This document shows positions 18,318 through 26,115 of a DNA stretch of 64,000 nt, in pieces; the first letter of the stretch is position 1; each line of letters opens with the position of its first letter. Source of the DNA: an uncultured Dorea sp. (lineage in GTDB: Bacteria; Bacillota; Clostridia; Lachnospirales; Lachnospiraceae); the NCBI GenBank assembly GCA_900543415.1, contig UQRE01000002.1:56263-120262 (forward strand), given 5' to 3'. Both the position numbers and the translations under genes were made by a program. Below the pieces are notes generated by a model, which had not been told where the DNA came from, made no database searches, and saw only the letters and a list, made by a program, of their open reading frames with translations.

Positions 18318-18764
18318 CTATTGCATGAACGTCATAAGAATATCGTTGACAAGCTTTCCGTCTGCTTTTCCTTTTACTTTTGGCATCAGAACCTTCATGA
18401 TTTTTCCTTTGTCTTTGGCAGTAGGCGCTTCAATGCCGACTTCACTCAAAGTAGCAGTGATGACCTCGCGGATCTCTGCTTCGTCCATCATTTTTGGCGC
18501 GTACTGTTCCAGAACGCTCAGACGGCGGTTACATTCTTCAATGATTTCTGTGCGGTCTGCAGGTGTCATGTCCAGAGTTTCTTTTGTCTGTTTAACTTCT
18601 TTTAAGATTACCTGAATTTCTTCTTCGGGTGTCAGATCAGAACGCTTATCAATAGCTTTATTTTTAAGTGCTGCAAGCAGCATGGATAAAGTTTCTTTTG
18701 TGTCTTTGTCTCCGGCTTTCATAGCCTTCACCATGTCAGCTCTTACTTCATCGATTTTACTCAT
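18318..18764 (-). CDS. yqeY: GatB/YqeY-domain protein
   Basis: A 148-residue helical protein of the YqeY family, related to the tail domain of GatB that binds tRNA in the amidotransferase. The start MSKIDEVRADMVKAMKAGD and the segments LLAALKNKAIDK and KDKGKIMKVLMPKVKGKADG (the conserved Gly/Lys end) are typical. Start at 18764 has AGGATT upstream on the minus strand. The exact role is not established; it commonly sits near rpsU. Confidence 0.93.
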   Translation of the reverse strand: MSKIDEVRADMVKAMKAGDKDTKETLSMLLAALKNKAIDKRSDLTPEEEIQVILKEVKQTKETLDMTPADRTEIIEECNRRLSVLEQYAPKMMDEAEIREVITATLSEVGIEAPTAKDKGKIMKVLMPKVKGKADGKLVNDILMTFMQ

Positions 18765-18845
18765 AGTTTTAATCCTCCATAATTGTTGCTTTGTTTAAAA
18801 GATACTGTTTAGAGTTTAACACAAAGAAAGACTTGTTATCAAGAC

Positions 18846-18876
18846 TGTATAATTTCTTATTTCATTACAGATACTA
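18846..18876 (+). promoter_or_regulatory. possible sigma-G-type promoter for spoVT
   Basis: TGTATAA at 18846-18852 and GATACTA at 18870-18876, 17 bases apart, resemble the sigma-G consensus (TGAATA and CATACTA). spoVT is in the sigma-G regulon of Bacillus. Consensus-based only. Confidence 0.4.
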
Positions 18877-18915
18877 TTTCCAGAATTGGAAAGTACAGTA
18901 GATGGAGGATTTTTT

Positions 18916-19464
18916 ATGAAAGCAACAGGTATTGTGAGAAGAATCGATGATCTGGGAAGAGTTGTGATTCCGAAGGAGATTCGACGTACTTTAAGAATTC
19001 GGGAGGGCGATCCACTTGAAATCTTTACAGATCGGGAAGGTGAGGTTATTTTGAAAAAATATTCTCCCATTGGGGAATTGTCTGCGTTTGCGAGACAATA
19101 TGCAGAGAGTCTTGCCCATGTATCGGGATGCCTTGCTTTTATCTGTGATATGGATCAGGTGATTGCTGCAGCCGGATCAGGGAAAAAGGAAGTGGAGGAG
19201 CAGTATATCAGTAAACCATTGGAAAAGGTGTTGGAGGCAAGAAGAGCACAATGCGCTTCTTCAGATGATAAAAAATATGTGAAAGTCTTAGCAGAGCAGG
19301 AAGAAAATTATTCCTGGGAGATTATTCAACCGATTCTTTGTGAGGGGGATGTGATTGGAGGAGTTGTTCTGCTTTTAAAAGAAGGAAAAAAGAAGTTTTC
19401 ACAGACAGAAGAAAGACTTGCAACCTGTGCCGCAGATTTTTTGGGACGTCAAATGGAATCTTAA
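18916..19464 (+). CDS. spoVT: stage V sporulation regulator SpoVT
   Basis: Forespore transcription regulator of the AbrB family that tunes sigma-G genes. The N-terminal swapped-hairpin DNA-binding domain is nearly invariant: MKATGIVRRIDDLGRVVIPK, then RRTLRIREGDPLEIFT. A GAF-like C-terminal domain occupies about residues 55-182 (CLAFICDMDQVIAAAG). ATG 18916 follows TGGAGG; the upstream in-frame start at 18886 lies outside the conserved part. Length of 182 matches the family (178 in B. subtilis). Confidence 0.95.
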   Translation: MKATGIVRRIDDLGRVVIPKEIRRTLRIREGDPLEIFTDREGEVILKKYSPIGELSAFARQYAESLAHVSGCLAFICDMDQVIAAAGSGKKEVEEQYISKPLEKVLEARRAQCASSDDKKYVKVLAEQEENYSWEIIQPILCEGDVIGGVVLLLKEGKKKFSQTEERLATCAADFLGRQMES

Positions 19465-19519
19465 TGGCATAAAAAAGGGGCAACTCTCATACCTTGTGAT
19501 AGACAAGGAGGGAGTTTAC

Positions 19520-19894
19520 ATGGAGAGACAGGAAAAACGGGAAACAAAAATGGTATGGATGTTAAAGTCGCTGTTATTTTCTTATGTAGTAACAGGTATG
19601 TTGCTGGCGCTTCTTACGGTGTTGCTCTATAAGTTTGAACTGGATGAACAATTAGTGTCTGCAGCAATTGTCGCAATCTATGTATTGGCAACTATGGCAG
19701 GAGGACTGGTGATAGGAAAGCTTGTCAAAGTCCGAAGGTTCTTATGGGGGCTTGGTCTGGGTGCGGCATATTTTGCTTTGCTGATGCTGATTACACTTGG
19801 CGTCTACCATACGCTGAACGGGAATGCGGTAAATATGATAACTGCGTTCATTTTGTGTTCAGGCGGAGGGATGATCGGGGGAATGATTTCTTAG
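19520..19894 (+). CDS. TIGR04086-type membrane protein
   Basis: A 124-residue protein with four hydrophobic segments (at about 15-36, 43-65, 72-94 and 101-123) and the Gly-rich end SGGGMIGGMIS. Arrangement and length match the TIGR04086 family, common in spore-forming Firmicutes and of unknown function. ATG 19520 follows AAGGAGGG. Confidence 0.7.
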   Translation: MERQEKRETKMVWMLKSLLFSYVVTGMLLALLTVLLYKFELDEQLVSAAIVAIYVLATMAGGLVIGKLVKVRRFLWGLGLGAAYFALLMLITLGVYHTLNGNAVNMITAFILCSGGGMIGGMIS

Positions 19895-19905
19895 GAAATG
19901 ATGAA

Positions 19906-19949
19906 AAGAGCTGTAGAAAGGATTTGAAATAACCTTTCTGCAGCTTTTT
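19906..19949 (+). terminator. terminator after the four-span membrane protein gene
   Basis: AAGAGCTGTAGAAAGG pairs with CCTTTCTGCAGCTTTTT with one mismatch or bulge; the T-run follows. Confidence 0.85.
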
Positions 19950-20011
19950 GTAATTTGTTTTCCTTTTTCGGGTAATTAAAGAAAATAAAAGCTAGAAAGG
20001 ATGGCGATGAT

Positions 20012-20598
20012 ATGGAATATTTAGTGGAAACCGCACTCTTAACGCATGGTCTTAAATCCATTTCCAACACAGATATTTTAGATAAATGGACGATATAAAA
20101 GAAAAATATTGTGTGGGTGTCCCAAGGGGAAATTAAGATTGGTGATATGGAAAAGTACCTGTTCTTTCAAAATTATGTTCCGATCTTCCGGCACTGGTTA
20201 ATCTTCCGGTGATTTTGATATCTACAGGTCCCAAGGATATGATGGCTCGAGGGAAAACGGTTCAATGGCTCATTGATCATGGGGTAAAAGTTGTAGGCGC
20301 AAAGCGAGGGTTTTGTACCGGATATATTTTTGAGGGAGATAAAGTACTGCTTCAAGGGGAAATGCAAAAACCTTATGTACCGCCTCTTTTAATTATTCAA
20401 GAGATTCCGGAACAAAAGCGTGTCAAGGATAGAGAAATTTTAGCAAAAGCTATTCGGGAAGGAAAGAAAGCAGAGGCGGCAGGACAATATTTTCACCCGG
20501 CAGTCAACGGGAAAATTGATGAACTTACAGAAGGTTATTCTTCTGTTATCCAATTGAAGTCGCTTCTGGAAAATGCAAAACTTGCCGAGTGGTTATAA
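20012..20598 (+). pseudogene. psuG: decayed pseudouridine-5'-phosphate glycosidase (PsuG) gene
   Basis: PsuG splits pseudouridine 5'-phosphate into uracil and ribose 5-phosphate. From ATG 20012 the reading MEYLVETALLTHGLKSIS is interrupted by TAA at 20096, continues in frame as NIVWVSQGEIKIG, then breaks. A second frame from about 20163 carries LPALVNLPVILISTGPKDMM, GKTVQWLIDHGVKVVGAK and IPEQ, ending with HPAVNGKIDELTEGYSS and IQLKSLLENAKLAEW, which match the C-terminal half of PsuG. The whole is under 600 bases where an intact gene needs about 900, so an internal deletion is likely as well. No psuK kinase is nearby. Confidence 0.72.
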
Positions 20599-20623
20599 AA
20601 ACGAGACGACCGAAGCCGTCTCG
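20596..20623 (-). terminator. terminator on the minus strand, downstream of gap
   Basis: CGAGACG (20602-20608) pairs with CGTCTCG (20617-20623). Only the minus-strand reading is followed by a T-run, so it probably ends transcripts from the GAPDH gene, about 160 bases past its stop. Confidence 0.65.
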
Positions 20624-20783
20624 AAAAAAGTCTAACTTTTTAAGGGTACCTCACATTTTGATTGAGCAAGTCCTCTTCTTGTATGTGATGTCGTATGGTC
20701 CATAATCGTAATAACGTCTGTATATGTTCCGTACTTATAGTCAAGATTACAGTATCTGCAGGAAGCGTTGCAGTCATTTGAGA

Positions 20784-21806
20784 TTAGTTTGTCTGGTCGA
20801 TCTGGTTCATATATTTGATCAGACGGAAAATCTGGCAGGTGTAGCCCCATTCATTATCATAAAAACAGATAAGTTTAAAGAAATGGGAATTTACCTGTAT
20901 TCCCTCCCGGATATCAAAGATTGATGCGTGAGGATCGCCGATAAAGTCCGAAGATACGACTTCGTCATCTACGCAGTCCAGAATGCCGGACAAATATGTC
21001 ATAGAGGCTTCCCGGACTTTCTGACAGATATCTTCGTAGGAAGTAGCTTTAGAAAGCGCTACATTTAAGTCGACGATGGACACATCAGAAGTTGGTACAC
21101 GGTAAGAAATTCCATTCATCTTATCCTTCAAGGAAGGGATGACTAAAGAGATTGCCTTTGCAGCTCCGGTAGTGGATGGGATTAAGTTGCCAAACACTGC
21201 TCTGCCGGTGCGCCAATCTTTGAGAGACCGGCAGTCAACGACCTTTTGCTTTGCAGTTGCAGCATGAATGGTAGACATCAAACCATATTCAATCCCATAA
21301 TTATCTTCAAGGACTTTACAAATTGGAGCCAGACAGTTTGTTGTACAAGATGCGTTTGAGACAACTTGCATGTCCGGTGTATATTTGTTCTGGTTGATGC
21401 CCATGACAAAGGTTGGAGTCTCTTCGTCTTTTGCCGGAGCAGAGATGATAACTTTCTTAGCACCGGCATGAATGTGTGCCATTGCTTTTTGAGTAGTGCA
21501 AAATGCACCAGTGGCGTCGATGATATATTCTGCTCCGCATGCCTTCCATGGGATGGAAGCTGCATCACTTTCGGAAAATACAGGGATTTTCTGTCCGTTT
21601 ACAAGGATTCCTCCATCGTAAACAGATAGTTCGCCCTGAAATCGTCCGAAGATCGAATCGTAGCGGATCATATATACCATATAGTTAAGATCTGCGTTGC
21701 GGACATTGATTCCGCACAGGTGAAAGGTTCCTGGCTGACTGATGGCGATACGGAAGGCGACTCTTCCAATGCGTCCGAATCCGTTAATGCCAATTTGAAT
21801 TGCCAT
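20784..21806 (-). CDS. gap: glyceraldehyde-3-phosphate dehydrogenase, type I
   Basis: NAD(P)-dependent oxidation and phosphorylation of glyceraldehyde 3-phosphate; cytoplasmic. The N-terminal Rossmann part begins IQIGINGFGRIGRVAFR. The active-site motif NASCTTNCLAP has the catalytic Cys, the partner His is in STIHAATAKQK, and IPSTTGAAKAI and YDNEWGYT are present. Start 21806 has AGGAGG upstream. The gene stands alone without pgk or tpiA, and the protein ends in an unusual CQIFRLIKYMNQIDQTN, so it may be a second, specialised GAPDH. Cofactor preference is not clear. Confidence 0.93.
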   Translation of the reverse strand: MAIQIGINGFGRIGRVAFRIAISQPGTFHLCGINVRNADLNYMVYMIRYDSIFGRFQGELSVYDGGILVNGQKIPVFSESDAASIPWKACGAEYIIDATGAFCTTQKAMAHIHAGAKKVIISAPAKDEETPTFVMGINQNKYTPDMQVVSNASCTTNCLAPICKVLEDNYGIEYGLMSTIHAATAKQKVVDCRSLKDWRTGRAVFGNLIPSTTGAAKAISLVIPSLKDKMNGISYRVPTSDVSIVDLNVALSKATSYEDICQKVREASMTYLSGILDCVDDEVVSSDFIGDPHASIFDIREGIQVNSHFFKLICFYDNEWGYTCQIFRLIKYMNQIDQTN

Positions 21807-21981
21807 GATACAATTACCTCCTAGAATAAAATAATGGCAACGCGTGCAGTACCGAATCTTTCATACTGTAATCAATCTGCGCCCAGTGTAACACAGTCCG
21901 AAAGAAATATCTATAGAAATGGCGGTAATTAAACATTTAACGGGTTTGTCAAATTAAAGTTTTAACAGTCAGATAAAAGGA

Positions 21982-22010
21982 TTGCGAAAATACCGGCAAG
22001 ATGGTATAAT
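21982..22010 (+). promoter_or_regulatory. candidate sigma-A promoter for the SCIFF operon
   Basis: TTGCGA at 21982-21987 and TATAAT at 22005-22010 with 17 bases between, giving a short leader before the precursor gene. Confidence 0.6.
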
Positions 22011-22046
22011 AGCATAAGTTAAGCAAAGTGAAGGAGGAATGTACAC

Positions 22047-22190
22047 ATGAAACATGTAAAAACATTAAATACACAGACACTGAACAACACTGTTAAAAAA
22101 GGTGGATGCGGAGAGTGCCAGACATCTTGTCAGTCTGCTTGTAAGACATCTTGTACAGTAGGAAATCAGACTTGCGAACAGAAGAAATAA
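22047..22190 (+). CDS. scfA: SCIFF ranthipeptide precursor (six cysteines in forty-five residues)
   Basis: Small ribosomal peptide of 47 residues, modified by the radical-SAM enzyme encoded next to it. In characterised members the enzyme makes thioether bridges from Cys side chains to other residues. The leader begins MKHVKTLNTQTLNNTVKKGG and the core holds Cys at 21, 24, 28, 32, 36 and 43, alternating with Ser/Thr/Gln/Ala. AAGGAGG lies eight bases before ATG. It is nearly universal in Clostridia and usually not clustered with export genes; its biological role is unknown. The peptide is too short to show up in ordinary long-ORF screens. Confidence 0.95.
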   Translation: MKHVKTLNTQTLNNTVKKGGCGECQTSCQSACKTSCTVGNQTCEQKK

Positions 22191-22220
22191 GCTCGTAAGA
22201 AGAATAAGAAGAATTAAGAG

Positions 22221-22250
22221 ACAGCGGTCTTTTTGGTCGCTGTTTCTTCA
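22221..22250 (+). terminator. weak hairpin/attenuator between SCIFF precursor and maturase
   Basis: ACAGCG (22221-22226) pairs with CGCTGT (22238-22243) around a T-rich loop, followed by TTTCTTC. Such a leaky terminator would let the precursor transcript exceed that of the enzyme. Confidence 0.5.
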
Positions 22251-22292
22251 AGTTTAAAAACAATTTTTAAGAAGACCGAAAGGGGTATAGTT

Positions 22293-23687
22293 TTGATTCA
22301 TCAATACAAGAATAACGGATACAATATTGTTCTGGATGTGTACAGTGGTGCAGTTCATGTAGTAGACGAACTCTGTTATGATGTGATCGCCTGTTTAAAT
22401 GAAGAAAATGAAGCGCACACACCAGGGACACTTCAAGAGGAAAAAACCTTTGAGGGACTGAAAAATGCCCTTCAAGATACATATAGTGAAGAAGAATTAA
22501 AGGATGCGCTTGACGATGTGACAGAGCTTACAAAAAATGGACAGCTTTTTGTAAAGGACGAGTATGAGTGTCTCATCGAAGACGTGAAAAAGAGAAAAAC
22601 TGTCGTGAAAGCGCTGTGTCTTCATATTGCACATGATTGTAATCTGGCATGTAAATACTGCTTTGCAGAGGAAGGCGAATATCATGGAAGAAGAGCGCTT
22701 ATGGATTTCGAGACGGGAAAGAAAGCGCTGGATTTCCTGATTGCGAATTCCGGCTCCAGAAGAAATCTTGAGGTGGATTTCTTTGGCGGAGAGCCGTTAA
22801 TGAACTGGCAGGTAGTGAAAGATCTGGTCGCTTACGGAAGAGAGCAGGAGAAGCTTCATGATAAGCATTTCCGTTTTACAGTTACGACAAACGGAGTATT
22901 ATTAAATGACGAAATCCAGGATTTTGTGAACAAAGAAATGGATAACGTTGTTTTAAGTCTGGATGGACGAAAAGAAGTCAATGACCGTATGCGCCCATTT
23001 AGAAACGGAAAAGGAAGTTATGATCTGATCGTTCCGAAATTCCAGAAGCTTGCAGACAGCCGGAATCAGGAACGGTATTATGTGCGGGGAACATTTACAA
23101 GAGATAATCTGGATTTTTCTAATGATGTGCTTCATTTTGCAGATCTTGGATTCAAACAGATGTCTATTGAACCGGTTGTCGGACCGGAGACAGATCCATA
23201 TGCGATTCGTGAAGAAGATCTTCCGGTGATCATGGAAGAATATGACAAACTTGCAAAGATCATGATCGAGAGGGAAAAGGAAGGAAAAGGTTTTAATTTC
23301 TTCCACTTTATGATAGACTTAGAAGGTGGACCTTGCGTGGCAAAACGCTTGTCCGGCTGTGGCTCTGGCACAGAATATCTGGCGGTGACACCTTGGGGTG
23401 ACCTTTACCCGTGCCATCAGTTTGTAGGTCAGGAAGAATTCCTGATGGGAAATGTAGATGAAGGGGTGAAACGTCCGGAGATTGCGGATGACTTCAGAAG
23501 CTGTAATGTATATTCTAAAGAAAAATGTAAAAATTGCTTTGCTAAATTTTATTGCAGTGGCGGTTGTATGGCGAATGCTTACAATTTCCATGGAACCATC
23601 CATGATACTTATGAAATCGGATGCGAGATGCAAAGGAAGCGGGTAGAATGTGCCATCATGATGAAAGCCGCTCTGGCAGACCAATAA
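22293..23687 (+). CDS. scfB: SCIFF radical-SAM maturase with SPASM domain (TTG start)
   Basis: Radical S-adenosylmethionine enzyme that installs thioether crosslinks in the SCIFF peptide. The 464 residues start IHQYKNNGYNIVLDVYSGAV, the family's conserved precursor-recognition N-terminus. The radical-SAM motif CNLACKYC follows, then FFGGEPLMNW. The C-terminal SPASM domain carries many Cys, including CGSGTEYLAVTPWGDLYPC and CKNCFAKFYCSGGCM, for auxiliary Fe-S clusters. TTG 22293 is chosen because GAAAGGGG lies eight bases before it and homologues begin here; the in-frame extension to 22233 overlaps the attenuator. Confidence 0.95.
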   Translation: MIHQYKNNGYNIVLDVYSGAVHVVDELCYDVIACLNEENEAHTPGTLQEEKTFEGLKNALQDTYSEEELKDALDDVTELTKNGQLFVKDEYECLIEDVKKRKTVVKALCLHIAHDCNLACKYCFAEEGEYHGRRALMDFETGKKALDFLIANSGSRRNLEVDFFGGEPLMNWQVVKDLVAYGREQEKLHDKHFRFTVTTNGVLLNDEIQDFVNKEMDNVVLSLDGRKEVNDRMRPFRNGKGSYDLIVPKFQKLADSRNQERYYVRGTFTRDNLDFSNDVLHFADLGFKQMSIEPVVGPETDPYAIREEDLPVIMEEYDKLAKIMIEREKEGKGFNFFHFMIDLEGGPCVAKRLSGCGSGTEYLAVTPWGDLYPCHQFVGQEEFLMGNVDEGVKRPEIADDFRSCNVYSKEKCKNCFAKFYCSGGCMANAYNFHGTIHDTYEIGCEMQRKRVECAIMMKAALADQ

Positions 23688-23742
23688 GTCTGGCGGTTTT
23701 ATATAAAAGTTAGAAGAGACGAAAAAAGAGAGGAAGTTAACC

Positions 23743-26001
23743 ATGAAGAAAAATAAAGGCATCTTAAGTCTTGTGGTGACGGTGATCCTGATCGGAGTAT
23801 TGGGATTTACAGCTGCTGTCGGTTGGGGAAATGACCATACCGGTGCGGCAAAAAATATCAAGCTTGGTCTTGATCTGGCGGGTGGTGTCAGCATTACTTA
23901 TCAGGTAAAAGACGAAAACCCATCAGAAAGTGAAATGAAAGATACAATTTATAAGCTTCAAAAGCGTGTGGAGCAGTACAGCACAGAATCCAGTGTGTAT
24001 CAGGAAGGCGATGACCGGATCAACATTGAGATCCCGGGTGTATCCAATGCAAATGAGATCCTGGACGAGCTGGGACAGCCCGGCTCCTTGTATTTTATCG
24101 CACAGACAGGAAGCGATGGGACGCCAAACTACGAACAGGTGAATTCCACCGGTGATGCTGCCAAGGATTATCAGCTCAAGAAAAGTCTGGAAGAATTAGA
24201 GGCAGACGGTTCTTTAGTGCTTACAGGAAGCGATGTAAAGAGCGCGAAAGCGGAGACAATGGAGAACCAGACGACAAAGGCAAAAGAAAACATTGTTTCA
24301 CTTGTTTTTACGAAGGATGGAACAAAGAAATTTGCAGACGCTACGACAAAAGCGTTTGAAGCACAGGAAAGTATCGGTATCTACTATGACGGAAGCTTTG
24401 TCAGTGTGCCGAATGTAAACAATGCGATTGAAAACGGAGAGGCACAGATTACCGGAAGCATGAGCTTTGAAGAGGCAGATGCACTTGCTTCTACCATTCG
24501 TATCGGTGGGTTGAAACTTGAATTAGAAGAGCTTCGTTCGAATGTTGTTGGCGCGCAGCTTGGTGAACAGGCAATCAGCACAAGCTTAAAGGCGGGAGCG
24601 ATCGGACTTGCCATAGTATTTTTATTCATGATCTTCGTGTATTATCTGCCGGGATTGGCGTCAGGACTTGCTCTTCTTATCTATACTGAGCTTGTGATCG
24701 TGATTTTAAATGCGTTTAATGTGACGTTAACGCTGCCGGGTATCGCAGGTATTATTCTCGGTATCGGTATGGCAGTGGATGCAAATGTTATCATTTTTGC
24801 CCGCGTGAAAGAAGAGATGGATCGCGGAAAGAGTGTGAGAAATGCATTGAAGACCGGTTTCCAGAAAGCAATGTCTGCCATCGTGGATGGTAACGTGACA
24901 ACACTGATCGCAGCAACTGTTTTATGGGTGAAGGGCTCCGGTACTGTAAAAGGTTTTGCACAGACACTTGCAATCGGTATTATTGTGTCAATGTTTACAG
25001 CGCTTGTGATTACCCGGATGATCATCTATGCTTTCTATGCAGTTGGTCTTCGCAGCGAGAAGCTGTACTATCGCCCACGTAAGAAAGAGCGGACAACCAT
25101 TCCGTTCCTTGCAAAAAGAAAACTATTTATCGGCATTTCTCTGGTAGTGATCATAGCCGGTGTTGCATTTATGGGAGTAAACGCATCCAGAGGAAAAGGA
25201 GCATTTGCTTATAGTCTGGAGTTCCAAGGGGGAACCTCTACCAATGTAACCTTTAATAAGGATTATTCCATCGATGAGATTGACAAAGAGATCGTACCGA
25301 TCTTAGAAGAGGTAACCGGAGATGCAAATGTTCAGACACAGAAGGTGGCAGGAACCAATCAGGTGATCATTAAGACCGTGACATTAGATCTTGCAAAGAG
25401 AGAAGCGTTAAATAAAGCGTTAGTGGATAATTTCGGTGTGGATGAATCTAAGATTACAGCTGAAAATATCAGTTCCACAGTCAGCAATGAGATGCGTCAG
25501 GATGCGATCATAGCTGTGATTGTAGCAACCATCTGTATGCTGTTGTATATCTGGTTCCGTTTCAAAGATATTCGATTTGCAACCAGTGCGGTTACAGCGC
25601 TTCTTCATGACGTGTTAGTGGTACTTACGTTCTACGCAATTGCAAGAATTGCGGTAGGTAATACCTTTATCGCATGTATGCTCACTATTGTAGGTTATTC
25701 TATCAATGCAACGATTGTTATCTTTGATAGAATCCGTGAGGAACTCAGACTGAAAACAAAGACAACAGATCTGGAAGAGGTCGTAAATAAGAGTATCACA
25801 TGGACATTGACAAGAAGTATTTATACATCCCTTACTACATTTGTCATGGTAGCTGTCTTGTTCGTTATGGGTGTAAGTTCCATCAAGGAATTTGCAGCGC
25901 CATTGATGATAGGTATTATCTGTGGAGCGTATTCTTCTGTATGTATCACAGGAGCTTTGTGGTATATTATGAAAACAAAGATTGGAAAGAAAACAGCGTA
26001 A
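23743..26001 (+). CDS. secDF: protein translocase SecDF (fused)
   Basis: Membrane accessory of the Sec translocon that uses the ion gradient to help pull proteins out. A single 752-residue chain joins SecD and SecF, each with six spans. The SecD half has KLGLDLAGGVSITYQV and GIGMAVDANVIIFARVKEE; the SecF half starts after about residue 460 and has SLEFQGGTSTNVTF and TIVGYSINATIVIFDRIREE. The start follows GAGGAAG. It lies 55 bases after scfB on the same strand, a neighbour relation often seen for SCIFF loci in Clostridia. Confidence 0.96.
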   Translation: MKKNKGILSLVVTVILIGVLGFTAAVGWGNDHTGAAKNIKLGLDLAGGVSITYQVKDENPSESEMKDTIYKLQKRVEQYSTESSVYQEGDDRINIEIPGVSNANEILDELGQPGSLYFIAQTGSDGTPNYEQVNSTGDAAKDYQLKKSLEELEADGSLVLTGSDVKSAKAETMENQTTKAKENIVSLVFTKDGTKKFADATTKAFEAQESIGIYYDGSFVSVPNVNNAIENGEAQITGSMSFEEADALASTIRIGGLKLELEELRSNVVGAQLGEQAISTSLKAGAIGLAIVFLFMIFVYYLPGLASGLALLIYTELVIVILNAFNVTLTLPGIAGIILGIGMAVDANVIIFARVKEEMDRGKSVRNALKTGFQKAMSAIVDGNVTTLIAATVLWVKGSGTVKGFAQTLAIGIIVSMFTALVITRMIIYAFYAVGLRSEKLYYRPRKKERTTIPFLAKRKLFIGISLVVIIAGVAFMGVNASRGKGAFAYSLEFQGGTSTNVTFNKDYSIDEIDKEIVPILEEVTGDANVQTQKVAGTNQVIIKTVTLDLAKREALNKALVDNFGVDESKITAENISSTVSNEMRQDAIIAVIVATICMLLYIWFRFKDIRFATSAVTALLHDVLVVLTFYAIARIAVGNTFIACMLTIVGYSINATIVIFDRIREELRLKTKTTDLEEVVNKSITWTLTRSIYTSLTTFVMVAVLFVMGVSSIKEFAAPLMIGIICGAYSSVCITGALWYIMKTKIGKKTA

Positions 26002-26010
26002 AGCGAAACA

Positions 26011-26050
26011 AGAATCCCGCAGGCGGAAATTCCGTGTGCGGGATTCTATA
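26011..26050 (+). terminator. hairpin terminator after secDF
   Basis: AGAATCCCGCA (26011-26021) is an exact inverted copy of TGCGGGATTCT (26037-26047). Only a broken T-run follows, so termination may be partial. Confidence 0.65.
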
Positions 26051-26115
26051 TTTCTTATAACTGGAGAGTGTGTAGAGTCTGTAAATGCCTCCTGCACAGG
26101 AAAGGAAGAAGAAAC

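Noticed and set aside
20632..20850. Minus-strand ORF with CNASCRYCNLDYKYGTYTD
   Set aside because: It overlaps the end of gap in another frame and lacks a start signal. The Cys pair suggested an Fe-S peptide or gene relic, but nothing else supports it.
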